From Papilionanthe hookeriana x Papilionanthe teres (taxonomy: Eukaryota > Streptophyta > Magnoliopsida > Asparagales > Orchidaceae): DNA of 64,000 bases. The notes under the pieces are model-generated. The model had not been told where the DNA came from. It ran no database searches and was given only the letters and a program-made list of their open reading frames with translations. Made by a program: the position numbers and the translations under genes. The stretch lies in assembly GCA_022702705.1 (NCBI GenBank), contig CM040434.1, positions 53,004,953 to 53,068,952 of the forward strand, given 5' to 3'. Each line of letters begins with the position of its first letter. Position 1 is the first letter of the stretch. Below, in pieces: positions 33,830 to 44,867 of this stretch.

Positions 33830-34345
33830 AGATTTAGATGGCCAAATTTTTAGAAGGCAAATTGGATTACCGATAAGACACTATCCATAGATTTCACTCA
33901 CATTCATGAGGACTTTTTTGATCTAAGATTCGAGATTTCTCACAGACATAATCCCCTATGGTTAATTACCCCAACAAATAATAAGATAATACTTTCGATT
34001 AAGGCACCGTCATTAAGAACTGAATATAAAGCATATAATAGTAGCAGACTTAGGATTTAAGTTTTAAAATTTATCCTTTGGAACTTAAAGCGGATGGTAC
34101 AGGAAATGATGACGATTCTCGATTAAGATCACATGATGGTCATCTCTAGTCGTCGTGGTCTCTGTTCTATTTTGTCAGAGATGATAGTCGACCCAACCTG
34201 ACTGAAGGATTCTTGTTAGCAATCACGAGTTACGGCGTCCAAAGGACCCTTATAGATCTAAGGTTGATGTTTGTCTAAGGAGATAAATTTAAGTCGACCT
34301 TAACTTACATAAGACTTTATGTCAATCAATTGTATCATTATAATT
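33830..34345. repeat. Unclassified interspersed repeat, copy B
   Basis: It aligns with 6700-7220: AAATTGGATTACCGATAAGACACTATCC, CACTCACATTCATGAGGAC, TAGTAGCAGACTTAGGATTT and GCAATCACGAGTT have counterparts in the same order there. Its class is unknown. Confidence 0.55.
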
Positions 34346-36149
34346 CACAAGTCAAAGTGCAAAAAGCTGTTAGGGAATATATAGGTTGTAGTCGTGACCG
34401 TAATATAATGGTACTATTTGACAAAAACCACCTGGTCAAAGGACTGATTGTAACTGCTACTTTGTGGTGTCATTTGACAAGAAATCATGTGGACAGAGTA
34501 CTTGAGCCACATCCTTACTGGCATGCAATTGCTTTGATTGTGAATATAGGGATACACTTGATTTGACATTCACTTATTTGTGAACTAAAGTCAATCAAAT
34601 GTTTGTCACCCTCAAGGAACTGTTATGGAAGGTGCATTGATTTTTACGATTAACTTTCTTGTAATTAATTTTACTTGACTATTGATTTGAAACTTATACT
34701 TAATATTTATTTGAATTTAGATTTTCAATCTGAACAACTATCATCGTGGAAAGTTCATTCAGAACTTTTTTTATTTAAAGGGACATGTAATTTTGTTAGT
34801 TTAGACTTTTAAGATATAAGTCTCGTCGACTTCTGTCCTTGTAAGGATAAGCACCGGGTTGGGTGCTTTGGACTTACAAGTTCTTATTTTAAGATTTGAA
34901 CAATTATTTTGTAAGTCCTTACGAGGATCAGGATCAGACTAGTTGGCCAGGACTTACAACTCTATCGTATAGACAAGGTGGTCGGATTAGCCTGCAAAAC
35001 ATTCTCGAACCTAGTATTTGAGCATTTATAATATTAGTTGGAGCACGTGCGGGTTTATAATTTTAGAAGATTGCACATATTTCATTATTGTATCCATATC
35101 ATGCATTTGTATGACTCTTCAAATACATATATTATTAATTATCTAGAGTTCTATGTTCTTCAAATATAATAGTACACTTGACATACTCATAAGATACAAT
35201 TTCACTCATTATAAGTATTTGCATGCTTTAAATATATTGTACCAAGAAATCATTTTGGAAGGCACATATAGGACTTAAGATTATATAACCTTACTTCAAT
35301 TAATATATCAATGCATGAAAATTTTCACTTTTAAGCTTTTTAAATATTATCTTATATTTGCTTCCAAATATGTTGTGAATTCGATGGTGAAATTAAAATA
35401 TTTTTCATTTTGGCATTTGAAAATAATATTTATGTCTTAAACTTGGCCCCAATTTATGTTATTTGATATTTAAGTCGAGCTCAGCCCCTAATCTTAGAAT
35501 AGGTATTCAATTTGTCGTCAGCCTCAATTTATGATTTTTCGTGTGTAAGTCACTTTGACATCCCCTAAATTTATGTTCTTGAACAAGTGAAATAATTATT
35601 CATTTGCATTGGGACATATATCTTTCTTTGATAATCTTCAAATATGAATACATTTAAAGTCAAATAGAAGCCCAATCATATTAGTATGTGGTTTATCAAA
35701 TCATAAACTCTATAGAAATTCCATGTGTATTTGATCATTCTTTTGAAATGAATTTGATTTATAATCCATGTGATCATTCTGTATTTTGTAACTTATATTT
35801 TTATGTGGTTTTAATTGTAGTCGAGGAGAATGCCATATCAAGTGTGCCCCTATATTTTACACTTGGAAAAGGAGAGGGAGGGAGGGTTGTGGTTACTTGT
35901 TCGAATGAGAAGAAGTGGAGAGATTCAGAGACTTTGTATGTCACCATTTCACTACTGCTTTCCTTGCTACCTCAAGTTGTGAATGTCGCAAGGGTTTCGA
36001 CCATGATGGGAAAGGTGATAGAGGGGTTTTTTTAGAGCATTTTGTGTAGTTCTATTAGATAGAATGAAATTAAGGAGAGTGCGTGAATGGTTATCACGCT
36101 CTCACGAACTCCAACGGGCGGGAGCATGTTGGGCTTCTTTTCAACTTAA

Positions 36150-36816
36150 TTAATTATATATAAATAATTTTTTTTATTATTATTCTGTTTTCAGTCAACA
36201 CACAATATTGCTTAGTAGAAACCCTCAACGTTTTATCTAGCAACTTACGATGAAAGATATGCAGTGGGAAATCCTTCGACTGCAATAAGGTCTTATAGCC
36301 TTTCAGCGAAGTAATCCGGTTAGATCACCCTTAGCCACAACGGTGACTTGTCAGATCGACGGGAGGAAGTAAATTTTAAATTATTTCCTGATTCCTCCTT
36401 TAAAAATGCTCAGATTTCTCCCGAGTATTCTCCTTTATGGAATTGGTCTTCAATCCCCTCTTCTTTTTTATTATGTTCTTCTACGGCTTTGTATCTTCCA
36501 ATTTACGCATCTGAGCTGAAACAAAACGAATGAAACATCTCATAAATGTAATCCCTTGTATAGGACTCCTAGGTGCGGGTGTCTAGCGCCTGTGGCTCTA
36601 TCCTGGATCACCTAGGCGTTCGAACGGGCAAAGGAGCTTCCAGTGTTTGTGAGTGAGCGTCACGGCAACCATGCTTTCTGTTTCATCTCATTCACTACTC
36701 AAGTTGTCTAATCACTCGTACATTGCATATACGTTCACAAATATCATAAAAGCATAAAAATTCATAAATAAAGATAAAAATATCATAAAAATAATGTGTA
36801 TATTTGATGCACATCA
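36150..36816 (-). repeat. Athila/Tat-like LTR, left copy
   Basis: On the minus strand it begins TGATGTGCATCAAATATACAC. It shares CTTTGTATCTTCCAAT(TA)TA and ATATCATAAAA blocks with 59700-60412. The left end is approximate. Confidence 0.65.
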
Positions 36817-37271
36817 AATACCCTCAAACTTAAACATTACTTAATTTAATACTTAAAGTTAGAATTATAATGATTAATGATAGATTTAAGTTTAGGATCT
36901 CAGGGTTTCTTACTAATATAGGTAATAATTTATCGAGGATGCATAAATCTCTTCCCAAGCTTAATTTCTTTTAGAAACTCTAATATTCCCACATAACTTA
37001 TATTAACAATTTTTCTATATAATTACTCCTAAATCACTTATATTTTGTTGAATAAAATAAGATTATTTCTCAAATATATATATAATTCAGTTTGATTAAT
37101 CATTCAAATAATATCGATTCAGTTATTATCTCTTAAAATTCAGTATTTTGAATTTAAAGTTAAGTAGGTTCTTGAGTTTCTAATATTTAAAAAGTGGGTT
37201 GGTACTAATTTTAAAATTTAAACTTCAATCTCAAGCTTCTCCTCTAAAGCTCGTAATGTTTTCACTTAGAG

Positions 37272-37303
<32 letters not shown>

Positions 37304-38472
37304 TCACTTAGAGTTTTTTTTCAAATTTTCTGTTCTTTTTGATTTTTCTCATTTTTTTATAGAAGATTACTATATCTTGTTTAGCTCTTCTTTGATGATT
37401 TCGAGTACCAACTCTTTGTTTGGCCAAATTCTCAATTATCTCCTAACACAATCTAAAATATTGAGGTTCAATTGATATTAACTAATAACTAAATTATTTT
37501 GAGTGATTAGCTATTAAATTTTATATTATTAATAGGTTAATTTTATTTGTAGTTAACTCTAATCTAAATGTTTAGGAAACTTTTTATTATAGTTAGAGAG
37601 GTCAGTCATTTGGGAGTTAATGATAATTTTTAAAACTTAAATGAATAGTTCATGTTATCCCTATTGACTATGTTTATTAAATCACTTTGAAACCTAATTA
37701 AATTTATCATTTTAATTATAATTCAAAAATTCAGATATCCACTTTTACTTTATGCCATAATTTTTACGAATATCCATCCCCCAAACTTATTCTTACACCA
37801 TGTGAATAACAACAGGAAAGGGTAAGGAACATAGCGGGATAGAGCATAAAGGTAAACACATAATAATTAAGATATCCAAGCATGAAACAGATATAATAAG
37901 AGTAGAAATGCAGGTCTAATCACAAGCTCATTACATAATATGTAGTAACTAGAGAAGAATCTGAAGAAAAGATAGGATCATTTATTACTCTTTTTCAGAG
38001 AGTAATATGTCAAACACAACATTCTATCAATCACTGAGCAATCAAACAAAGATAAGTTTGCGTTGCCTCTCAAAAAGCACTTAGTTTAACATCTTCAGTC
38101 TAATCGAAGCATACATGTATCACACATACATCATTAAGTAAAACAAACTTGCCATCACAACATCAAATTAACACACAATTAAAAGCACACACACACTCAA
38201 ATTCATCAAATTAAATCTAGCATAAAGCAAATTCAACCCAATCAAACAAGTTAACGCTTGGACTGTCTCCAAAGTAGCACTTAGTTTTATGTCCTCAGTC
38301 AAGCACATTCAAATCTAACCTTGGTTCCTTTAGGATCAATTTTTTATTTTAACAGTCCTGAATCAATCACCTAATGATTTAGATGCCATTAGAATCTTAT
38401 ATAATTCAACTGTGATCCCAAATTCTCATTACTTTCAAATATTAAATTCTTATTTTCTAAAGTTTTCCTCAA
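36817..38472 (-). other. 3' untranslated region of the Athila/Tat-like element
   Basis: AT-rich, non-coding sequence. Words such as AAAAGCACTTAGTTTAACATC and AGTAGCACTTAGTTTTATGT, with TCTTCAGTC / TCCTCAGTC, are of the kind seen in the long 3' regions of plant Tat/Athila elements. A (TA)n run lies at 37279-37302. Confidence 0.5.
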
Positions 38473-38477
38473 ATTCC

Positions 38478-38600
38478 TGATTGGGGCCTCCCTGAGGGTT
38501 GTACCGGCTGGACCACTTGGACTAGTTTAGCCAAGCGGTTACTTAGGCCCGTCAGCTCCTATTTTAGGGGATAGGGTTGCCACCCAAGGGAAGGGTCCTC

Positions 38601-38602
<2 letters not shown>
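38478..38602 (+). repeat. 5' LTR fragment of the 38.5-57.9 kb gypsy element
   Basis: It aligns with 52361-52502: GGTTTAGC/CAAG, TTACTT(GA)GGCC, CCTATTTT(GA)GGGGAT, CCACCCAAGGGA.GGG. It stops at a (TA)n run where E3 begins. Confidence 0.75.

Positions 38603-38655
<53 letters not shown>
38603..38655. repeat. (TA)n run at the E3 insertion site
   Basis: A pure AT repeat of 53 bp lies between LTR sequence and the E3 leader. Confidence 0.95.
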
Positions 38656-38657
<2 letters not shown>

Positions 38658-38694
38658 AACCATTATAATGGGGACTAATCGTCTTCGTTGCTCT

Positions 38695-38725
38695 GCTAGG
38701 GTTTCGCCTCATGGCGAACCCTAGC
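38695..38725 (+). promoter_or_regulatory. Telo-box hairpin at the 5' end of E3
   Basis: GCTAGGGTTTCGCC, loop TCAT, GGCGAACCCTAGC. The arms pair over 13 bases with one bulge. It contains the plant telo-box AGGGTTT in both orientations. Confidence 0.6.
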
Positions 38726-39286
38726 GTCGATCGTCTTCGTATCCATCGTCGACTGGCTTGCGGTGCGTCTTCATCGTCTCGGTGGAAAAGCTCGCTTCTC
38801 GTCTCGAGCTGCTCTTGTTGCTCTCGGCGTGCCTCGTCCTGAAGTTTCGAGCGGCTCGAACTTCCTGCCGACTCGATTCGCGTCGTTGTCTGGCTGAGCA
38901 ACTTCGTCGTCCCCGACAGAACCCTCGCTCAGCCTGCTGGATCGTGCCGAGTTGCTCCACTACGGCTCGTGGCGTGGTCGTCTGCTGGATTCGTGACCGT
39001 TGTGGTTTCGCAGCCTGATTCGTGACGGCTGTTGTTCGTGACCCCCTGCTCGACGCCGACCGACGCTACTACGGTTCGTGGCGTCGTCGTCTGCAGGATT
39101 CACAGCCTGATCGTGACGGCTGTTGTTCGTGCCCGCTCGACGCCGACCGCTGCTACATCTGGCTGCGAGGAATCTCTGCTCGACGCCGATTGTTTCGGCT
39201 CGATCCCCTTGCTACTGCTGTTCGAGTGGTCCGAGCGCGACTCTTTGCGCCGGGGGCCGCTAGATCTGCGCCTTCTTTCTGTCTTC

Positions 39287-40599
39287 ATGGCAACTAAGGC
39301 TTCTTATGCTGATGCTGTGGCAGCAATTCCCAAAAAAATCTTGATCATCTCTTTTTTCCACAAGAATTTCATGATACTGCTGCTGGAAAAATTCAGGGTA
39401 ATTTTATCAGGCCGATAGGTGTTAAAGATGGGAAACCAACTGTTTTCTTCACCACCATGGAAATGAAGGTTCTCTCCGATGATATCAAGTTTACTTTAGT
39501 TGGGAAATTCCAATTTGGTCACCCCAAGATAGAATCAGTTAGAAAATTTTTTGAGAATCTGAAACTTATTGGAGCATGGAAATTGAGAGTTTTGGATGGC
39601 AGACACTTATTCGAATACAAAAGGAAGACGATTATGCGAGAATCTTTGTTCAACAATCTGTTTTGGTTGCTGGCACCCTTATGAAGCTTATCAAATGGAT
39701 CCCTGATTTTGACCCATCTAAGGAACCTCCTATCATTCCTATGTGGTTCAATCTTCCGGGACTCCGCTTTCATTTGTACAATCGACGTGTCTTGTACAAC
39801 ATAAGCCAAGCTCTCGGCACTCCTCTCAGAGTTGATTCACCTACTTTTGATAGGGTCTCGCCAGGTGGTGTCGTGGTTCGAGTGGAGAGGATTTCACTCT
39901 TCCGGATGTGGATCGTTTTTGGATCACCGATGGTGCGGATGGGTTTTGACGAGAGATCGTAGTGGAGAATATGCCTCTCTTTTGCCAAGATCGCAAAATG
40001 TTTGGGCACATAGGGACACTTGCTATGGGATCGCATCCTCCCTCCGGAAAAGGTCTTCGGACCTTCGCTTCGTCGGGACTTCCCAACATAGAGTCGACGC
40101 TACCCCGGCTCGGGAGAATAGGGTAAGAATCGATGCTCGATAACGGCTTAATCTTAGCCGACACGTACGTCGGGAGACTCCTCAGCTGGTTACACAAATT
40201 ACCACTCCGGTGACTACAGTGGTTACTGAACAAGCGGGAAGTGCGACACTTCCTCCTGTGGGGGAGCAAGCTATCCAGGGGACTGCTTTAGCCATCCGCT
40301 CTAACAGATATATCCAGACTTTCAGTAGAAAAAGAAGAGATCCCCAACCAATTATCGAACCCACCGGTACGATTCCGATGGATCAGACATCGGAAGAGGA
40401 AGAAGCAGAAGGAGAAGCAGTAGAGGAAGAAGATGATGGTGAAGATTGGCAGGTTTATCATTCTCGATGGAAGAAGAAGCCTGAGAATACACTTATAGTT
40501 GATGATACCTTGGTGACTCAGGGCAATGGAGTAGCATTAAAGAGTTTACTTTATGGTTCACGAAGGAACAGAGCGAGAGTATCACGCTCTCGCTCTTGA
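39287..40599 (+). pseudogene. ORF1 protein of half-LINE E3
   Basis: The start is MATKASYADAV, but an early frameshift breaks the N-terminus. DUF4283-like parts are FFENLKLIGAWKLRVLDGRH and KWIPDFDPSKEPPIIPMWF. The knuckle region (about 39970-40030) is degraded. The C-terminus is intact: acidic patch, EDWQVYHSRWKKK, VDDTLVTQGNGVALKSLLYG and RNRARVSRSRS. Confidence 0.75.
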
Positions 40600-40733
40600 C
40601 TTTGTTTTGTGAACTTTTCTGTTCTGATCTTTTGGTTATTTTTGTTAAGCATTGTATCGTAGGGGTAGGGCTCCATAGAACCTCTCCTCTAACTTCTGTA
40701 ACTGCTTTTATATCAATATATGCCCCAGGGCTT

Positions 40734-40738
<5 letters not shown>

Positions 40739-40769
<31 letters not shown>
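40739..40769. repeat. (TA)n run shared by E3 and the SINE
   Basis: The 31-bp run has the E3 3' end on its left and the SINE 3' end on its right, so the two elements are tail to tail. Confidence 0.95.
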
Positions 40770-40772
<3 letters not shown>

Positions 40773-40950
40773 GATTGTTCGACAATCGGAGACCGCCGAT
40801 TAACCCCTATAGGTTGAACTGACTGAGGGGCGGACCCCATTCCAGTCCTGTGTGCTGTTCAAATCCTCCCGAAAGAGTTAGGATTCGAACAGGGACCCAA
40901 GGGTCTTACGCTAATGGCCGCTACAAATGAACCAATGCTCGCGCACCCTG
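40770..40950 (-). mobile_element. tRNA-derived SINE
   Basis: On the minus strand, GCGCGAGCATTGGTTCATTTG is followed about 40 bp later by TGTTCGAATCC, which fits a pol III box B (GGTTCGAANCC); the upstream stretch is an acceptable box A. A tRNA-unrelated body ends in the perfect hairpin GATTGTCGAACAATC, then TTTTT and (AT)n. No coding capacity. The SINE family is not one I can name. Confidence 0.6.
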
Positions 40951-41004
40951 GTTATATTAACCCCCTTTTTATATTAACACGTAAGGAACCATGAGCAGCT
41001 CTTT

Positions 41005-41009
<5 letters not shown>
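40951..41009 (+). mobile_element. Extreme 3' end of an L1 (about 59 bp)
   Basis: AACACGTAAGGAACCATGAGCAGCTCTTTTCC matches AACATGTAAGGAGCCATGTGTAGCTCTTTTTTTT at the 3' end of the L1 fragment at 54.7-55.8 kb. It leads directly into (TA)n, so this is a very short 5'-truncated L1 insertion. Confidence 0.55.

Positions 41010-41072
<63 letters not shown>
41010..41072. repeat. (TA)n run before E4
   Basis: A 63-bp pure AT run lies between the L1 stub and the E4 leader. Confidence 0.95.
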
Positions 41073-41074
<2 letters not shown>

Positions 41075-43038
41075 TTCGGGATGACGACATCCCGAGCTCT
41101 AGGGTTTCGCCATGGCTATTCCCGTTGACTCTTGCTTCGTCTTCGTCAAGCACGGTAGGTTGGTCATCTTTCCATCGATCGACCTCCAGCGTCGATCTGC
41201 TTCCTGCTCATCTCTTCCTTTTCGTCTTTGTCGTCGAGTTCGTCTGCGTGCTTCGGTGCGTCACTGCAAGCTGAACGACTTCTTCAGCCTCGACGACTCG
41301 TTTCTTCGTCGTCGTCGTCCACGCCGGAGTCGTCTGTCCACCTGGCAGAGCACGGCTGCTGACCGAGTCGGCTCGATCTCCTTCGGCGTCGCAGTCGTCG
41401 TCTGCGTCTGCTCGACCTATAGCTGCAGGAAGACCGTCTGCGTTCGCGACCAGTTCGTTCGAGCGACGGATTTGGCTTCTTCTCTTCTCGACTGAGTTGA
41501 ACTTCCTCCCGTTCGACTCCTTGCTCTCCTTCGACTTCCAGTCGCACAGTTTCTGTGTGTGCTTGCTACACAGTTCTCTGTCTGTAGAGGCTGCCCGACG
41601 ACTTCTTTCTGATGGCAACTAAGGCTTCCTATGCTGGAGCTGTGGGCAACAATTCCCACAATGATCACCTCTTTTTTCCACAAGAATTTCATGACATTGC
41701 GGCTGGAAAAATACATGGCGATTTTATCAGGCCGATTGGTACTAAAGATAGGAAACCCGCTGTTATCTTCACTACAGTGGAAATGAATGTTCTCTCCGAT
41801 GATGTTAAATTTACTTTAGTTGGGAAATTCTAATTTGATCACCCCAAGATAGATTTAGTTAGAAAATTTTTTTATAATCTGAAACTTATTGGTGGATGAA
41901 AATTGGGAGTGTTAGATGACGGACACTTACTCATTCGGATACAAAAAGGAAGAAGACTATGCTAGACTCTTTGCTCAACAATCAGTCTTGATTGCTGACA
42001 CCTGCATGAAGCTTATCAAATGGACTCCTGATTTTGACTCATCTAAGGAACCTCATATCGTTCCTTTGTGGTTCAAACTTCCGGGGCTTCCCTTTCATTT
42101 GTACAATCCACGTGCTTTGTACAACATTAGCCAAGCTCTCGGAGCTCCTCTCAGAGTTGATGCTCCTACTTTTGATAGGGTCTCTCCGAGTGGTGCTGAG
42201 GTTCGAGTGGAGAGGATTTCACTCTCCCCGACGTGGATCGTTTTGGATCAGCGATGGTGCGGATGGGTTTGGCGGGAGGTTGTGGTGGAGAGCGAGACAT
42301 CTCTTTCGCCGGCATTGCAAGATGTTTGGGCACATTAGAGACACCTACTATGGGATCGCATCCTCCCTCGAGGAAAGGGTCGTTGGGTCTTCTATCGTTG
42401 TTGGAAATTCCCAACATAGAGTTGACGCTACCCCGACTCGATAGAATATGGTAGGATCCGATGCCGATATAAGCTTAAACTCGACTGACATGGTCATCGG
42501 GTGAGAAGTCTCGACTGGTTATACAAATTGCCACTCCGAGACTACGGTGGTTGCATCGAACAAGTCTGGAAGTGCGGCACTTCTTCCTGTGCCGCAAGCC
42601 GTCCAGTGGACTACTTCAGCCGTCCGCTCTAACAGATACATCCAAACTTTCAGCAAAAAAAGAAGAATTCTCCTTCCAATTGTTGAACCCACCGGCAAGA
42701 ATCAGCAGGACTCGACAGAAGAAGAAGTGGAAGAAGAAGATGATGGAGGAGACTGGCAGGTTTATCATTCTCGAGGGAAGAAATCTGGGGTTACACTCCT
42801 ATTTGATGATACCTCGGTGACTCAGGGCAATGGAGTAGCATTAAATAGATTACTCCATGGATCTCCAAGAAACAGAGCGAGAGTATCTCGTTCTCGCTTA
42901 TGACTTTGTTTTGTAATTTTTGAATATTTTTGGATCTTTTTTTATAACATTGTATCGCAGGGGAAGGGTTCCATGGGCCCTCTCCTCGAGCCTCCGTAAC
43001 CGCTTTTAAATCAATATAGGCCCTAGTGGCTCCTTTTG

Positions 43039-43039
<1 letters not shown>
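41073..43039 (+). mobile_element. Half-LINE E4, full ends
   Basis: The leader contains CTCTAGGGTTTCGCCATGGC (41097-41116) and CpG-rich sequence to 41611. ORF1 follows, then a 3' UTR with GGGCCCTCTCCTCGAGCC, AGGCCCTAGTGGCTCCTTTT and the tail. There is no ORF2. Confidence 0.8.
41612..42903 (+). pseudogene. ORF1 protein of half-LINE E4
   Basis: MATKASYAGAVGNNSHNDHL starts the best-preserved N-terminus, then FFPQEFHDIAAGKI and KFTLVGKF. A TAA at 41831-41833 replaces the Gln codon of KFQF. The DUF4283-like core continues (KKEEDYARLFAQQS, KWTPDFDSSKEPHIVPLWF). The zinc knuckle is lost to frameshift. The C-terminus is intact: GDWQVYHSRGKK, DDTSVTQGNGVALNRLL, RNRARVSRSRL. Confidence 0.78.

Positions 43040-43107
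<68 letters not shown>
43040..43107. repeat. (TA)n tail of E4 / start of E5
   Basis: A 68-bp AT run. Confidence 0.95.
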
Positions 43108-43111
<4 letters not shown>

Positions 43112-44524
43112 CATGGCGGCGTCGCAGGCTCTGTTAAGGTTTCACCATGGCGATTCCCGGCGTTAAAAATCACTGTTTTCACTGCACAATCGATGTCTCG
43201 CTTCTTCTCAGGTTCGCACGACATCGTCTTCTCTGTTTGGAGAGTCATCTTCATCATTTCCTCCCTCCGTTCGCAGATTGGCTCGATACGACGCTCTGTC
43301 GTTTTGCTCGCAGGCTTGCACGAGTCGTCCCAGCTTCACGCATAGTCTTCGTCGTTCGCGTCTTCAGTTTCGTGTGGACGCTCCGCCTCGTAGATTGTCT
43401 GCTGCAACGTCTTCGGAAGAGCTAGTGTCGAGCCCGAACCTGCTCAACGCCTTCTCTGCCAGAGTCGTCTGTTGCGGCTGTTCGTGTGGACTGCGGCAGA
43501 TCAGTTGTGCCAGGTACTTTTCTTGGAGTGTGTGAAACACGCCAATGGCTTCAGGGCTGTCCTACGCCATCACCCTCACCGGTGACAACTCCGCCAAACC
43601 CTCCAATACTATAGTAACTCACAGACGCAGCTCCCCTTTTCACCTCACCGACAGTCTGATATTCCCCAAGTCGTACCGTGATTCTGTTGCAGGACATGGT
43701 GATTGCAACTCATTAAAAGAACAGGGAAAAAGGCGGGCTTACCAAGGCTATTCTTCTCTGATGCTAAAATCTCATCTATTGTGATGCTGAAATCTCATCT
43801 ATTGCAAAAAAATACAAATTTACACTAGTTGACAAGTTTCAATTAGGTCGCCCTAAGATGGAGAATATCAGGAAGGTTTTCGAAGATTTCAAGCTAGTTG
43901 GGGATTGGCAGGTGAGCCTTCTTGAAGGAAGACATTTTGATTCAGCTGTGCATATAAGAACACTACACAAGGATTTTCTCGAAGAAATTCATCACAATTG
44001 ACGGCAAACCTATGAAGTTGCTCAAATTGACTCCTGATTTTGATCTCAGTCAAGAACCCCCCTTTGCGCCTATTTGGTTCTGATTACCTGAACTCAAGCT
44101 TCAATTCTTTGACTATCCTACCATATATGCAATTGAGAATTTTCTTGGAAAACCTATGCAGGTAGACACACATACAGTTCATTGCTCAAGGCCTTTCACT
44201 GGAAGGATTTTGATTGAAATGATATTACACTATCAGATGCATAGAAAATCTGGCTTGGTTCTGTTCATAATGGTTATCGGCAAGAGGTCAATATGGAAGA
44301 AAAACCTCGCTACTGCAAGCATTGCAAGATGTTCGGGCACCCGTAAGAGAAATATTTCAGATTGCACCCACAGTTGAGAACCTATAGTCAAAAGCAGGAC
44401 CCCACTGCTCTGGACACATTGGCCCCACCAAAGGAGAGACTCACCACAAGACAGGAATTGGTATCTGATGTAATTTAGGAACTCCCCACTGCTCGGGATG
44501 CCGTCATACGCGGCGAATTATACA

Positions 44525-44528
<4 letters not shown>
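43108..44528 (+). mobile_element. L1-type element E5, 3' end atypical
   Basis: The leader has CTGTTAAGGTTTCACCATGG and CpG-rich text; a degenerate ORF1 follows. The usual 3' UTR of the half-LINEs (GGGCCC..TCC) is absent, and the element ends GCGGCGAATTATACATAC before (TA)n. It may be truncated by later events. Confidence 0.6.
43545..44490 (+). pseudogene. ORF1 protein of E5
   Basis: The start is MASGLSYAITLTGDNS. Later fragments in shifted frames include DKFQLGRPKMENI, FEDFKLVGDWQVSLLEGR and a degraded knuckle YCKHCKMFGHP followed by a stop. There are many stops. Confidence 0.65.

Positions 44529-44579
<51 letters not shown>
44529..44579. repeat. (TA)n run before E6
   Basis: A 51-bp AT run lies directly before the L1 leader. 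Confidence 0.95.
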
Positions 44580-44581
<2 letters not shown>

Positions 44582-44620
44582 TTTAGATATTCCATGAGCC
44601 GTCGTCTTCCCAACCGATCT

Positions 44621-44651
44621 GCTAGGGTTTCGCCTCATGGCAAACCCTAGC
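44621..44651 (+). promoter_or_regulatory. Telo-box hairpin at the 5' end of L1 E6
   Basis: The outer arms GCTAGGGTTT and AAACCCTAGC are perfect complements of 10 bp, with GCC/GGC pairing inside. The ATG in the loop (44637) opens a frame that runs into ORF1, so it may give an N-terminally extended product. Confidence 0.65.
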
Positions 44652-44867
44652 ATCCTCTACGGTCCTCGTCACCTCTTCGCCTCGTCGCGTCGCAGCGTCA
44701 TCGTGGCGAGGCGTCGGAGCCGCTCGTCTGCTACAGGCGAATCGTGTCGAATTGGCACTTGTCGCAATCGTGTCGAGCCGCTCGTCTGCTCCTGCTGCGC
44801 TCGTTTTCTGCGTCTCCTTTTCTTTCTGCTCCGTTCGCTGCCCTCTCTGCACCTGCGTTCTTATACA

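Larger units (their letters stand above)
38656..40738 (+). mobile_element. Half-LINE E3, full ends
   Basis: The leader starts with the GCTAGGGTTTCGCC hairpin (38695-38725), is CpG-rich to 39286, then comes ORF1, then a 3' UTR of about 140 bp with GTAGGGGTAGGGCTCC, GCCCCAGGGCTTTTTTT and the TA tail. No ORF2 is present. Confidence 0.8.

Noticed and set aside
35688..36035. 115-codon + strand frame as a host gene
   Set aside because: No recognisable domain, low-complexity start, and it lies next to the Athila LTR; not enough support.
40868..40950. A functional tRNA gene
   Set aside because: Box B is good, but the cloverleaf does not close and the sequence continues into a SINE body with a 3' hairpin and (AT)n.
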